Assembly: GCF_001705235.1 (NCBI RefSeq)
Contig: NZ_MCGV01000001.1
Span: 1,116,001-1,180,000 of the forward strand
Direction: 5' to 3'
Length of the DNA: 64,000 bases
DNA from: Clostridium pasteurianum
GTDB lineage: Bacteria; Bacillota; Clostridia; Clostridiales; Clostridiaceae
Shown here: positions 31,088-39,644 of the stretch, in pieces
How positions within the stretch are numbered: position 1 is the first letter of the stretch
Layout of the letters: each line of letters opens with the position of its first letter
Program-made: the position numbers and the translations under genes
Notes under the pieces: model-generated
What the model was told of the DNA's origin: nothing
Seen by the model: only the letters and a program-made list of their open reading frames with translations
Databases searched by the model: none

Positions 31088-32158
31088 TCAAACTACCCGA
31101 AGATATTTACTAGCTTCACTTTTTTCTATTTTCTTTATAAAACAGCCGCCTATATCATTTAAAAGAATCAAATTTATAAAGTTTCCTCTACTCTTTTTAT
31201 CAAGTGCTGCTATTTCATAAATTTTTTCATTTTGAAGTCCCTCTACATCACAACTTAATTTATATTTTTCAATTACTTCTCTTAATTTTTGAGTAGTACC
31301 CTCCTTTGTAATTCCAAGCTTCTCACTATTTTTAGTTATAGCATACATGCCATATGCAACACATGCCCCATGAGTATATTTATCATAGTGGAAAAATTCC
31401 TCTACTGCATGACCTATAGTATGCCCAAAATTAAGTATCATCCTCTCGCCGTTGTCCTTTTCATCATTTTCAACAACTTGCTTTTTAATACTGCAGCAGG
31501 TATGTATAACATAATCTATATTCTCCATAAGTTCTGCATCATCTTTAAATCCTGCTAGCTTATTAAATAACTCTTTATCACGTATAGCCCCATATTTTAT
31601 AACTTCTCCCATACCATCATGAAAAAATTTATCACTTAAGGTTTTTAAACATAACGGATCTATATACACAGCCTTAGGTTGATAGAAATTTCCAACAAGA
31701 TTTTTACCTGTATCTAGATCAACAGCAACTTTGCCTCCAATACTGCTGTCAATTTGAGCTAAAAGCGAAGTTGGAATTTGAATGTACGGAACACCTCTCA
31801 AATAAGTAGCTGCTGCAAAGCCTCCTAAATCTCCCACGACCCCACCGCCAAGTGTAATTATAAGATCACTTCTTGTTAGCTTAAATTCAGAAAGTTTAGA
31901 ATATATATCTGTTAAAGTTTTTATGCACTTACTCTTCTCTCCAGCTTTTACAACTATCTTAAATACATGAAAACCGCTTTTTTCAATATTCTTTTGAATT
32001 TTTTCTCCATAAAATTTATCCACATTAGTATCAGTTATTAAAACTATTTTCTCTCCAGAATAAATTTCTGAAATTCTTTCACCTAAACTGTTCATTATAC
32101 CTTTTTCAATAAAAATACTATAGCTATTTTCACCTAAATTCATATTTAAAATTTTCAA
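31088..32158 (-). CDS. aroB: 3-Dehydroquinate synthase
   Basis: NAD- and metal-dependent cyclisation of DAHP to dehydroquinate. The NAD-binding segment GGGVVGDLGGFAAATYLRG, the motif IPTSLLAQIDSSIGGKVAVD and metal ligands in ILNFGHTIGHAVEEF are all present. 356 aa is typical. It overlaps tyrA by 4 bp and lies 14 bp before aroA in transcription order. Confidence 0.97.
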   Translation of the reverse strand: MKILNMNLGENSYSIFIEKGIMNSLGERISEIYSGEKIVLITDTNVDKFYGEKIQKNIEKSGFHVFKIVVKAGEKSKCIKTLTDIYSKLSEFKLTRSDLIITLGGGVVGDLGGFAAATYLRGVPYIQIPTSLLAQIDSSIGGKVAVDLDTGKNLVGNFYQPKAVYIDPLCLKTLSDKFFHDGMGEVIKYGAIRDKELFNKLAGFKDDAELMENIDYVIHTCCSIKKQVVENDEKDNGERMILNFGHTIGHAVEEFFHYDKYTHGACVAYGMYAITKNSEKLGITKEGTTQKLREVIEKYKLSCDVEGLQNEKIYEIAALDKKSRGNFINLILLNDIGGCFIKKIEKSEASKYLRVV

Positions 32159-33018
32159 ATTATCCCATCCTTTTTTGAAGAGGCCTTTTCTAAAATTCTT
32201 TTAATATTATCCGTATGCCCTTCTTCTATAGCTTTTTTTAGTTCATCTATACTATCTTCAAAATCATTTATTACCTTAAGAAGATTATCTTTATTCTTCG
32301 TAAAAAGCTGACACCATAAGTCAGGATTAATTCTTGCAACTCTTGTAGCATCCCTAAAACTTCCTCCAATAAAATGTTTTATGCTGCTATCTACATAACT
32401 GGAGTTCATAAGAGAAACAGCTATAACATGCGGAAGTTGACTTGTAAGTGCAATTATCTCATCATGCCTTTCAGGTGTAACTTCTGTAATGTCTTTAAAT
32501 CCAATAGCCCTTACAAATTTCCTCATAGCATCTATAGTTTCTCTCTTATTTTTAGATGTAGGAGTTAAGATATAATTTGCATTCTTAAATATTGCCCCAT
32601 CAGCATTATCAAATCCGCTTAATTCCTTTCCTGCCATAGGATGCCCACCCAAAAATTCAGCATCATTTCCCAAAATATTCTGTATATAGTCTATATTTTT
32701 TCCCTTTATACCAAGTACATCTGTAATTATAGAACCTTTTTTAAAATTGCTCACATTGGATTTTACAAACTCTATCAATGCTTCAGGATATATAGCTATT
32801 ATAACAATATCTGATTTTTTAAGAGGGATATACGCATTATTCATGCTGTATCCCTCATCTATTATATCCTTTTTAGCTGCTTTTTTTAGGGTATTTTCAT
32901 TTAAATCAATTGCCCATATCCTACCTTTGTTCACTTTTCTAAATGCCATGGCATAGGAACCACCTATAAGCCCAAGTCCAACAATAGTTAAATTAATCTT
33001 AAAGTCTCCATCATCCAT
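32155..33018 (-). CDS. tyrA: Prephenate dehydrogenase
   Basis: NAD-dependent oxidative decarboxylation of prephenate to 4-hydroxyphenylpyruvate, the tyrosine branch. The Rossmann motif GLGLIGGSYAMAF is at about residues 13-25; GGHPMAGKELSGF carries the catalytic His; LTSQLPHVIAVSL matches the helical dimerisation domain. At 287 aa it lacks a C-terminal ACT domain, so direct tyrosine feedback through ACT is not expected; operon-level control by the leader could substitute. It lies 25 bp after aroF. Confidence 0.95.
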   Translation of the reverse strand: MDDGDFKINLTIVGLGLIGGSYAMAFRKVNKGRIWAIDLNENTLKKAAKKDIIDEGYSMNNAYIPLKKSDIVIIAIYPEALIEFVKSNVSNFKKGSIITDVLGIKGKNIDYIQNILGNDAEFLGGHPMAGKELSGFDNADGAIFKNANYILTPTSKNKRETIDAMRKFVRAIGFKDITEVTPERHDEIIALTSQLPHVIAVSLMNSSYVDSSIKHFIGGSFRDATRVARINPDLWCQLFTKNKDNLLKVINDFEDSIDELKKAIEEGHTDNIKRILEKASSKKDGII

Positions 33019-33043
33019 TAAATCACCCCCAGCTAAAAAAAAT

Positions 33044-34057
33044 CTATATTTCTCTTCCTTCTATTTCTGCAATCGCTCTAACTTTCTTCATAACTTCATC
33101 AAATTTATCAGGCTTTATTGACTGTTGTCCATCACTCTTAGCATTAGCAGGATCATTATGAACTTCTATCATAAGACCATCTGCCCCAACTGCTGTTGCA
33201 GCTTTAGCTAAAGGTTCAACCATCCACCACATTCCAGCAGCATGGCTAGGATCAATAATTATAGGTAAATGACTTAATTTCTTTATTGCTGGTACAACAC
33301 TTAAATCAAGTGTATTTCTAGTGTAAGTTTCAAAAGTTCTTATTCCTCTTTCACAAAGTATTACATTTTCATTTCCTTCTGACATTATGTACTCAGCCGC
33401 CATTAAGAATTCTTCAATTGTTGCACATAATCCTCTCTTTAAAAGAATAGGTTTATTAGTTTTACCAAGTTCCTTTAAAAGCGTGAAGTTCTGCATGTTT
33501 CTTGCCCCAACCTGAATGACATCAACATCCTCTACAAATTTATCAACAAAATCTGTACTCATAATTTCTGTAACTATAGGAAGTCCTGTTTCCTTTTTTG
33601 CAATTTTAAGAAGTTCTAATCCTTCAAGTTCTAACCCCTGAAAACTATATGGTGAAGTTCTAGGCTTAAAAGCACCACCTCTTAAGAAATTTGCCCCACT
33701 TTGTTTTACTCTTTTAGCTATTTCGACTATTTGTTCTTCACTTTCTACTGAACAAGGTCCTGCTATAACTGCAAGCCTTTTTCCACCTATTTTATTTCCA
33801 TTAACATCAATTATTGTATCCTTAGGATGGAAATGTCTTCCTGCCTTCTTGTATGGTTCTTGAACTCTTACAACTTTTTCTACACTTTCACGTGCCTGAA
33901 TTCTTTCTACATTAACTCTACTTGTGTCTCCTATTACCCCTATAACAATATAATCATGACCATGTGATATAGTTGTTTGACAACCCTCTTTTTCTATGAA
34001 ATCCTTAATTTTTGTAATTTCTGATTTTTCAGTATCTTGTTTCAATATAACTACCAT
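33044..34057 (-). CDS. aroF: DAHP synthase, type I-beta with N-terminal regulatory domain
   Basis: Condenses PEP and erythrose 4-phosphate, the entry step of aromatic biosynthesis. Residues about 1-70 form the ferredoxin-like domain found in Thermotoga-type I-beta enzymes ([20 protein letters not shown]), which mediates Tyr/Phe feedback in that group. The KDPG-aldolase-like barrel follows with [34 protein letters not shown] and IIDPSHAAG. 337 aa. AAAGGGG lies 9 nt before the ATG. It is first in the aro operon, 33 bp downstream of the leader terminator. Confidence 0.96.
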   Translation of the reverse strand: MVVILKQDTEKSEITKIKDFIEKEGCQTTISHGHDYIVIGVIGDTSRVNVERIQARESVEKVVRVQEPYKKAGRHFHPKDTIIDVNGNKIGGKRLAVIAGPCSVESEEQIVEIAKRVKQSGANFLRGGAFKPRTSPYSFQGLELEGLELLKIAKKETGLPIVTEIMSTDFVDKFVEDVDVIQVGARNMQNFTLLKELGKTNKPILLKRGLCATIEEFLMAAEYIMSEGNENVILCERGIRTFETYTRNTLDLSVVPAIKKLSHLPIIIDPSHAAGMWWMVEPLAKAATAVGADGLMIEVHNDPANAKSDGQQSIKPDKFDEVMKKVRAIAEIEGREI

Positions 34058-34089
34058 TTATAATAGCCCCTTTCAAATTTTGTTATTTT

Positions 34090-34122
34090 TATAAAAAAAA
34101 TAAGGCTCAAATGAGCCTTATT
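34090..34122 (-). terminator. Attenuator terminator before aroF
   Basis: A perfect stem AATAAGGCTC / GAGCCTTATT (34099-34122 including a 4-nt loop) is followed on the minus strand by eight T. It lies between the leader peptide stop and the aroF ribosome site, in the direction of aro transcription, so it must be bypassed for expression of all eight genes. That placement is diagnostic of attenuation. Confidence 0.9.
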
Positions 34123-34136
34123 GTTTATAAACAATA
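34119..34136 (-). promoter_or_regulatory. Palindrome overlapping the attenuator
   Basis: The perfect 18-bp palindrome TATTGTTTATAAACAATA shares four bases with the base of the terminator stem. As RNA it could fold into a hairpin that competes weakly with the terminator, or it could be a protein site. A further hairpin (arms 34156-34165 and 34173-34182) covers the leader stop codon. The exact antiterminator is not obvious by eye. Confidence 0.5.
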
Positions 34137-34164
34137 CTTAATCTTTCAAATTCTTAATTATGTT

Positions 34165-34317
34165 TTAAACTGAAACATAATTTAAATTATAAAACTCATC
34201 AGAAGGAAAATTTATTATTTTTTTGTATACAAAAAAGCCAACGCTAAAAAAGTAATAAAAGCCTAGGCTAAAATAATAATAATTTTTAGTTGTAATTTCC
34301 TTCCTTATAGTATTCAT
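34165..34317 (-). CDS. Tyr/Phe-rich leader peptide of the aro operon
   Basis: A 50-codon ORF between the promoter and the attenuator. It begins MNTIRKEITTKN, continues YYYFSLGFYYFFSVGFFVY (residues 13-31, of which 12 are Tyr or Phe) and ends LNYVSV. In all it has 8 Tyr and 8 Phe and no Trp. GGAGTG lies 8 nt before the ATG (34315-34317). Ribosome stalling at these codons when charged Tyr- or Phe-tRNA is scarce would be expected to alter folding of the downstream hairpins and allow read-through, as in enterobacterial pheA or pheST leaders. The coding signal and layout are seen; the mechanism is inferred. Confidence 0.85.
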   Translation of the reverse strand: MNTIRKEITTKNYYYFSLGFYYFFSVGFFVYKKIINFPSDEFYNLNYVSV

Positions 34318-34358
34318 AACATCAACACTCCATATAATAAAATTTATTTAATGATGTA

Positions 34359-34388
34359 ATTATATATCATATATGCAACATATGTCAA
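34359..34388 (-). promoter_or_regulatory. Sigma-A promoter of the aro operon
   Basis: On the minus strand TTGACA (34388-34383), an 18-bp spacer, and TATAAT (34364-34359), both perfect matches to consensus. Transcription should start near 34352, about 35 nt before the leader peptide start codon and almost 300 nt before aroF. Confidence 0.85.
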
Positions 34389-34508
34389 TACAAATTTATA
34401 TTTATACATTTTTATGTGAATTTTAAAGACTATTTTACCTGTTATTTTCTTTAAGATTGCTAATATGTTATTATAGTATTTGAAAATATTAAATTCAGGA
34501 GTTATATA

Positions 34509-35660
34509 ATGTCAATTTTACAATTAAAATCAAAAATAGTCTCATACAAATATAAGAGCAAAAAAAATATCACTTTATTTATAATTATAATTACTGCCTG
34601 TATACTTGGCATATATTTTGTAAATTCAAATGAAACTTTATACCAAAAATCAATTGCTAAAATATCATCCATATCTGAAACTAATTTTTATTCTAGAACT
34701 TCTGATGGAAAATATGAAAGCATGAAAAAGCAACATATAACTGCCGTAATTATGAATGGCACCTATATAGGTAAAAAAGTAAAACTTGAAAATACAGTTT
34801 CCTACTCTGGTGTAAACAACATAAATTTCAAAACGAATGATGAAGTCTTTATATCTACACCTAAAATCAAAGGAAAAACCATTTCTTCAAAAATACTTGA
34901 TCTTAAGCGTGATACCTACGTTTTATACATAATATTAATATTTATACTATTTATGATAATCATAGGTGGAATAAAAGGAATTCGCTCAATAGGAAGTGTA
35001 CTCGTTAATATACTAATATATTTCTCCGTAATTGAACTTTTTTTACACAATTTCAATTTAATATTTATATTTATAACCTCTGCCTTACTCTTTACGCTTT
35101 TGTCATTATTTATTGTAGGAGGAGTAAATAGAAAAACTATTTCTGCGGTAATAAGTACTTTAACTGGAACCACAATAACAATAATAATAGCTTTATTAAC
35201 TATAAAAATAAATAACGCCAGAGGTGTACGTTTCGAAGAATTAGAATTCTTAACCCATCCTCCAGAAAAAATATTTTATATAGAACTTTTAATAGGAACC
35301 CTAGGTGCTGTTATGGATATTGCAATTTCAATTTCTTCAGCAATAAATGAGCTCTATACTAAAAATCCTTCTATAAAGAAAAGTTCGCTCATAAAATCAG
35401 GATTTGAAATAGGGAAAGATATTATGGGGACTATGTCCAATACTATGCTCTTTGCTTATATCAGTGGAAGTATACCAATGATACTGCTTTTGCTTAGAAA
35501 TAGGATTCCAGTTTATAACATACTAAGTGAGAATTTATCACTTGAAATAATCCGTGCCCTTACTGGAAGTATTGGCATAGTAATAAGCATACCAATATCC
35601 ATATTCATCTCAATAGAACTTTTAAAACATAAATTGACTGGAGGGCTTAGAAAATCATGA
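34509..35660 (+). CDS. YibE/F family membrane protein, long form
   Basis: Integral membrane protein of the YibE/YibF-like family, 383 aa. An N-terminal membrane anchor (about residues 20-42) is followed by an extracytoplasmic stretch (about 45-135), then seven or so transmembrane segments to the C-terminus. Conserved YibE/F features are GGIKGIRSIGSVLVN and the polar segment GTLGAVMDIAISISSAINEL. AGGAGTTATATA precedes the ATG. Its end overlaps the next YibE/F gene by 4 bp (ATGA). Function of the family is not established; a transport role is often suggested. Confidence 0.85.
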   Translation: MSILQLKSKIVSYKYKSKKNITLFIIIITACILGIYFVNSNETLYQKSIAKISSISETNFYSRTSDGKYESMKKQHITAVIMNGTYIGKKVKLENTVSYSGVNNINFKTNDEVFISTPKIKGKTISSKILDLKRDTYVLYIILIFILFMIIIGGIKGIRSIGSVLVNILIYFSVIELFLHNFNLIFIFITSALLFTLLSLFIVGGVNRKTISAVISTLTGTTITIIIALLTIKINNARGVRFEELEFLTHPPEKIFYIELLIGTLGAVMDIAISISSAINELYTKNPSIKKSSLIKSGFEIGKDIMGTMSNTMLFAYISGSIPMILLLLRNRIPVYNILSENLSLEIIRALTGSIGIVISIPISIFISIELLKHKLTGGLRKS

Positions 35661-36418
35661 GTGTATCATTTGCATTATTAACTATTCTCTTTGTTTTAAT
35701 GATAATCATAGGCGGCACAAGAGGCGTAAAATCATTTTTTACATTGATCTTTAACTTTATAACTATGTTTATTTTGCTTGTACTTATAGGTGCAAAGTTT
35801 GATCCAATAAAAGTAACTATTATAGGCTGTATTTTGATAACTATAGTAACTCTATTTTTTATAAACAGCTTCAATTTAAAAACATTATCTTCATTGATTT
35901 CTGTTATCCTTGTTGTAATTATCACTATGCTTTTAATATATAAATTAAGTTATAACGCCAGAATCCAGGGCTTCTCAAAGGAAGAGGCAACTGAAATAGG
36001 TTATCTTTCAACTTACGTTCAATTAAATTTTTCTAAAATAGTCTCCTGCCAAATTTTATTTGGTTTACTTGGAGCAATAATTGATGTTTCGATTTCAATT
36101 TCATCCTCAATGCAAGAAATATATAAAAATGACCATTTAGCAGAAAAACAAAATTTATTTAAATCTGGAATCACTATAGGAAAAGATATAATTGGAACTA
36201 TGACAAATACACTGCTATTTGCTTATATAGGCAGCTTTATGACACTGTCAATATATTTCAGTGAACTTCATTATTCCTTCTCAACCATAATGAACTCTAA
36301 AATTTTTTGCAGCGAAGTATTTCAGAGCTTATGCAGTGGTATAGGCATAATTTTGATAATACCTGTAACTGCATTCGTAACTTCAGAGCTTTTAATATTA
36401 AAAAATAACATAAAATAA
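35657..36418 (+). CDS. YibE/F family membrane protein, short form
   Basis: 253-aa paralogue of the preceding protein without the extracytoplasmic domain. It has the same core motifs GGTRGVKSFFTLIFNF and GLLGAIIDVSISISSSMQEI, and about seven membrane segments. The 4-bp start/stop overlap suggests coupled translation and a heteromeric complex. It converges with the tetR gene, 29 bp away, with no terminator between them. Confidence 0.85.
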   Translation: MSVSFALLTILFVLMIIIGGTRGVKSFFTLIFNFITMFILLVLIGAKFDPIKVTIIGCILITIVTLFFINSFNLKTLSSLISVILVVIITMLLIYKLSYNARIQGFSKEEATEIGYLSTYVQLNFSKIVSCQILFGLLGAIIDVSISISSSMQEIYKNDHLAEKQNLFKSGITIGKDIIGTMTNTLLFAYIGSFMTLSIYFSELHYSFSTIMNSKIFCSEVFQSLCSGIGIILIIPVTAFVTSELLILKNNIK

Positions 36419-36447
36419 ATAGTTCACTTAAATTTGCAACACAGTTC

Positions 36448-37047
36448 TCATTTTTTAAATTTTTCAAGGAAACAAGAAAGCATCTCTGCAAGATATTCCA
36501 TATACTTTTCCTGCTTTTTAGAATCTTCCATTGAGAAAACAACTACAGCATTTCTGCTGGTTGTTTCAACTATTAGTTTTGCAATAACCTCTGAATCTTT
36601 GCTTGAAAAATAGTTTGCAACTTCTTTAATTATTTCTTCATCACGTATTTTTATTAATTTTTTTATTTCAGGATAATCAGTCATAATCCTGTCTCTCTCC
36701 ATGACAATTTTTATTTTTGATCTTATTTTTAATAATCCATCGTATAGATAATTATAAATTTTTGTTTTTAAATCCTCATCTTCGTCAAACAGCCCTTTTA
36801 ATAATTCTATAATTTTACTACTGTCATCATCATATCCTAGATTTAAACATTCGTAATAAATTCTACTCTTATCTTTAAAGTAATTATAAAATATTCCAAT
36901 AGAAACCCCAGCTTCCTTTGCAATATCCTTAGAAGTTGTATCATAAAATCCTTTTTTATTGAAAAGCTCTTCTGCTGCTATAATTAGCTTTTTTCTAGTC
37001 TCAAATGCTCTTTTTTGTTTAGGTTTTTCATCATAATTTTTTTCCAT
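36448..37047 (-). CDS. TetR family repressor
   Basis: 199 aa. The N-terminal helix-turn-helix (about residues 12-60; TSKDIAKEAGVSIGIFYNYFKDK) is canonical; the rest is the helical ligand-binding domain. It is divergently transcribed from a DHA2-type exporter, and two copies of the same inverted repeat lie in the shared intergenic region, so it very likely represses the exporter and itself and is released by an exporter substrate. The ligand is unknown. Confidence 0.92.
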   Translation of the reverse strand: MEKNYDEKPKQKRAFETRKKLIIAAEELFNKKGFYDTTSKDIAKEAGVSIGIFYNYFKDKSRIYYECLNLGYDDDSSKIIELLKGLFDEDEDLKTKIYNYLYDGLLKIRSKIKIVMERDRIMTDYPEIKKLIKIRDEEIIKEVANYFSSKDSEVIAKLIVETTSRNAVVVFSMEDSKKQEKYMEYLAEMLSCFLEKFKK

Positions 37048-37122
37048 AGAACCACCTTTTATATAAAAATTAATATTTAATAAATTAATTATAGGACTTA
37101 AAAAAATTTAGGTCAATAATTT

Positions 37123-37138
37123 TTGAACCAAAGTTCAA
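37123..37138. promoter_or_regulatory. TetR operator O1
   Basis: TTGAACCAAAGTTCAA, a 6+6 inverted repeat (TTGAAC/GTTCAA) just upstream of the exporter's -35 box and about 75 bp from the tetR start. It shares its arms exactly with O2. Confidence 0.8.
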
Positions 37139-37145
37139 TTTTATA

Positions 37146-37174
37146 TTGACAGTAACATTTTACGTATATATAAT
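37146..37174 (+). promoter_or_regulatory. Promoter of the MFS exporter
   Basis: TTGACA (37146-37151), 17-bp spacer, TATAAT (37169-37174): a consensus sigma-A promoter flanked on both sides by the TetR operators, a layout that permits tight repression. Confidence 0.85.
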
Positions 37175-37179
37175 AAAAG

Positions 37180-37195
37180 TTGAACCTTAGTTCAA
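37180..37195. promoter_or_regulatory. TetR operator O2
   Basis: TTGAACCTTAGTTCAA, same arms as O1 with the central bases changed. It covers the expected transcription start of the exporter, 57 bp from O1. Confidence 0.82.
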
Positions 37196-37225
37196 TTTTT
37201 ATTTAAAAATACGTTGGAGGCCATT

Positions 37226-38872
37226 ATGGACAATAAAAAAAGTTATTTAGGACTTGTAGGCTTATTATTAGTTGGTTTCATAGGAAATATAGACATTTCA
37301 GTAGTTAACATTGCTTTACCATCTATAGAAAAATACTTTAATTCGGATTTAAACACTGTAATGTGGATAACGTTAATATTTGCTCTAGTAAGTACAAGTA
37401 CTTTAATTCCAATATGCAAATTGGGAGATATGTTTGGAAGGAAAAAAGTTCTTCTTATATGCTTAATTATTTTTTCAATAGCTTCAGTAATTTGTGCTAT
37501 CTCTCACTCTTTAAGTATTTTAATATTAGGACGTGGACTTCAAGCCTTAGGTGCTTCTGCTTTGATGACTATTTCTATTCCACTCGCTTTAGATATTTTT
37601 CCAAAAGAAAAAAGGAATCTTATTGCAGGTATATGGGGAGCTATTTGTGCCTTGGCAATAGCAGTAGGTCCATCTTTGGGAGGATATATTATTCAGTGCT
37701 CCAGTTGGAGATATATTTTCTTTATTAATATACCTATTTGTCTTATAAGTTTTATTTTAATTTTTAGTTTTACAGAAGAAAGTTTTAATCAAAATGGCAA
37801 TAAAAGCATTGACTTTATTGGAACAATTATTTTAGCTGCTGCTCTCTCAACCCTTACATATTCACTTACTGAAGGAAACAACTATGGTTTCACTTCTAAA
37901 AGAATACTTGCTTTATTTATACTAAGTGCCATATGTTTTATTGGGTTTACACCTTTAGAAAAAGCAATTTCTAATCCTATAATAGATTTTTCATTGTTTA
38001 AAATAAGAAGTTTCTCTATCTCATCTTGCACTATAGGTTTTTTAACAATTATAAGCGTAATTTTTTCTAATTTTATTAATTTCTTTTTTAATGGAATATC
38101 AAATTATACTGCCTCAGAAAGTGGTAATATAATTTTCTTCTATGCTTTAGGTCTTATGATTTCATCAATTATTGCTGGAAAGTTAACTACAAAATTTAAA
38201 ATATCTACTGTAGTATTTTTTTCCGTTATCATATGTATAATTTCAATTTTTTTAGTAACTCATGTTACTCCTAACACAACTAAATTGAATTTTATAATAA
38301 TATTATTCATTGCAGGTTTAGGCTCAGGTGCTCCTAGCGGTCAATTAGTGGCTTCCGCACTTTCTGATGTTCCAAATGAGAAATCCGGATTAGCTTCTGG
38401 TTTAACTAATATAATAGCAAAATTATTTTTCCTTGTGCTAACTGCTATTATGACTTGCAGCTTAACATATAGAGAAAATATTGCATTTAACAACACTAAA
38501 AAATATTTAATTAGCAATGTATCCTCTTCTCAAGTTTTAGATAAAAAAACAAAGAGTATTATTAAAGGCAGTCTAGTTTCCCTAAATGAAAATAATTTTA
38601 GCTTAATACAAAAGAATATTACCTTAAACCTAAAAAAAGATGCCCAAACTACTATAAAGAATAGTTCAGACACCAAAACAAGAGAATTACTACTACAAAA
38701 GACACCCTATATAAACAATTATTTAACTAAAACAATAAAAACTACTAAAGTAGAACTTAAGAAAAATTATTCTAATGCTTTTACAACTACCTTTAAGTTA
38801 AGCTTTATATTCCTTGTAATATCAATTTTATTATGTCCTTTTGTAAATCCTAGCCACAAATATTCTGATTAA
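37226..38872 (+). CDS. DHA2-type MFS drug exporter
   Basis: EmrB/QacA-like proton-driven efflux permease with 14 predicted transmembrane segments. Motif A is GDMFGRKKVLL near residue 70, motif C-like AIAVGPSLGGYI near 147. Between the last two membrane segments lies an unusually long soluble loop of about 100 residues rich in Lys, Asn and Thr. I set the start at ATG 37226, preceded by GGAGG, four codons inside the ORF; length 548 aa. It is controlled by the divergent TetR. The substrate is unknown. Confidence 0.9.
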   Translation: MDNKKSYLGLVGLLLVGFIGNIDISVVNIALPSIEKYFNSDLNTVMWITLIFALVSTSTLIPICKLGDMFGRKKVLLICLIIFSIASVICAISHSLSILILGRGLQALGASALMTISIPLALDIFPKEKRNLIAGIWGAICALAIAVGPSLGGYIIQCSSWRYIFFINIPICLISFILIFSFTEESFNQNGNKSIDFIGTIILAAALSTLTYSLTEGNNYGFTSKRILALFILSAICFIGFTPLEKAISNPIIDFSLFKIRSFSISSCTIGFLTIISVIFSNFINFFFNGISNYTASESGNIIFFYALGLMISSIIAGKLTTKFKISTVVFFSVIICIISIFLVTHVTPNTTKLNFIIILFIAGLGSGAPSGQLVASALSDVPNEKSGLASGLTNIIAKLFFLVLTAIMTCSLTYRENIAFNNTKKYLISNVSSSQVLDKKTKSIIKGSLVSLNENNFSLIQKNITLNLKKDAQTTIKNSSDTKTRELLLQKTPYINNYLTKTIKTTKVELKKNYSNAFTTTFKLSFIFLVISILLCPFVNPSHKYSD

Positions 38873-38940
38873 TCATCACACTCTCATAGTATAATAACTA
38901 TTCTGTGATAGCTTATTAAAATATATCATTGTTAAAACTA

Positions 38941-39452
38941 TGTACAAACCTTTAATTCAGATTTTTCGCAGCGCAGCGGAAGAAAATCTTCCTTGCCTTT
39001 ACCCTTTATGGGAATTAACAATATTTTGGAAACAATTTAAATAAAATTTTATAAATCTTAGGGTGATATTTTGAAAAGGCTTAGAAATTTGAATATTATC
39101 ATACACGAGGTTTGGGCGAAGCCCATTATCCTTCTTAACCATATAAAAGCACTCTTATCATATGCGAATTATAAAAAGCTTATCTCTGCATAAGCTTTTT
39201 ATTCACATTTTCCGCAGCACAGCGGAAGAAAATCTTCCTTGTCTTTACCCTCTATGGGAAGTAACAGTATTTTGGAAACAATTTAAATAAAACTCAATAA
39301 GACTTTGCTCCAAATAATGAAAAGACTTAGTAATTTTAATCTGTTTGAGCACTTTTTTCAGGGAGTTATTAAAAGTTTACTTCTGTTTAAACTTTTAATT
39401 CAGATTTTCCGCAGCGCAGCGGAAGAAAATCCTCCTTGCCTTTACCCTCTAT
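38941..39452 (-). repeat. Tandem truncated repeat elements with D modules
   Basis: Three D hairpins (CGCAGCGCAGCGGAAGAAAA type) occur at about 38963, 39209 and 39410, each followed by TCCTTGCCTTTACCC or near variants. The first two D modules precede arm 2 halves starting at 39010 (GGGAATTAACAATATTTTGG) and 39256 (GGGAAGTAACAGTATTTTGG). The first half is cut by an E2 motif (ACGAGGTTTGGGCGAAGCCC near 39106), the second at its apical region. These are 3'-end remnants of elements whose arm 1 is gone. There is no gene here. Confidence 0.75.
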
Positions 39453-39644
39453 GGGAAGTAACAATATTTTGGAAACGGTTTAAATAAAACTCAATAAGAC
39501 TTTGCCCCAAATAACGAAAAGACTTAGTAATTTTAATTTGTCTGAGCTTTTTCCCAGCGAGCTATTAAAATTTCTTAGTATTTTCATTATTTGGGGCTTA
39601 GTCTTATGAGTTTTATTTAATGTTCCAAAATATTGTTACTTCCC
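39453..39644 (-). repeat. Palindromic repeat element, class A, full
   Basis: Arm 2 begins GGGAAGTAACAATATTTTGG at 39453 and arm 1 ends with its complement at 39644. Inner stem sequence pairs GACTTTGCCCCAAATAACGA with CATTATTTGGGGCTTAGTC. The ltaS-type gene stop (TTA 39636-39638) is inside arm 1. Confidence 0.9.

Noticed and set aside
34058-34388. T-box or tryptophan (TRAP) control of the aro operon
   Set aside because: No T-box sequence GGGTGGNACCGCG or specifier-loop layout and no NAG-repeat array is visible. The leader ORF has no Trp codon.
39305-39487. Short ORF of 60 codons
   Set aside because: Built from truncated repeat arms and a D module.
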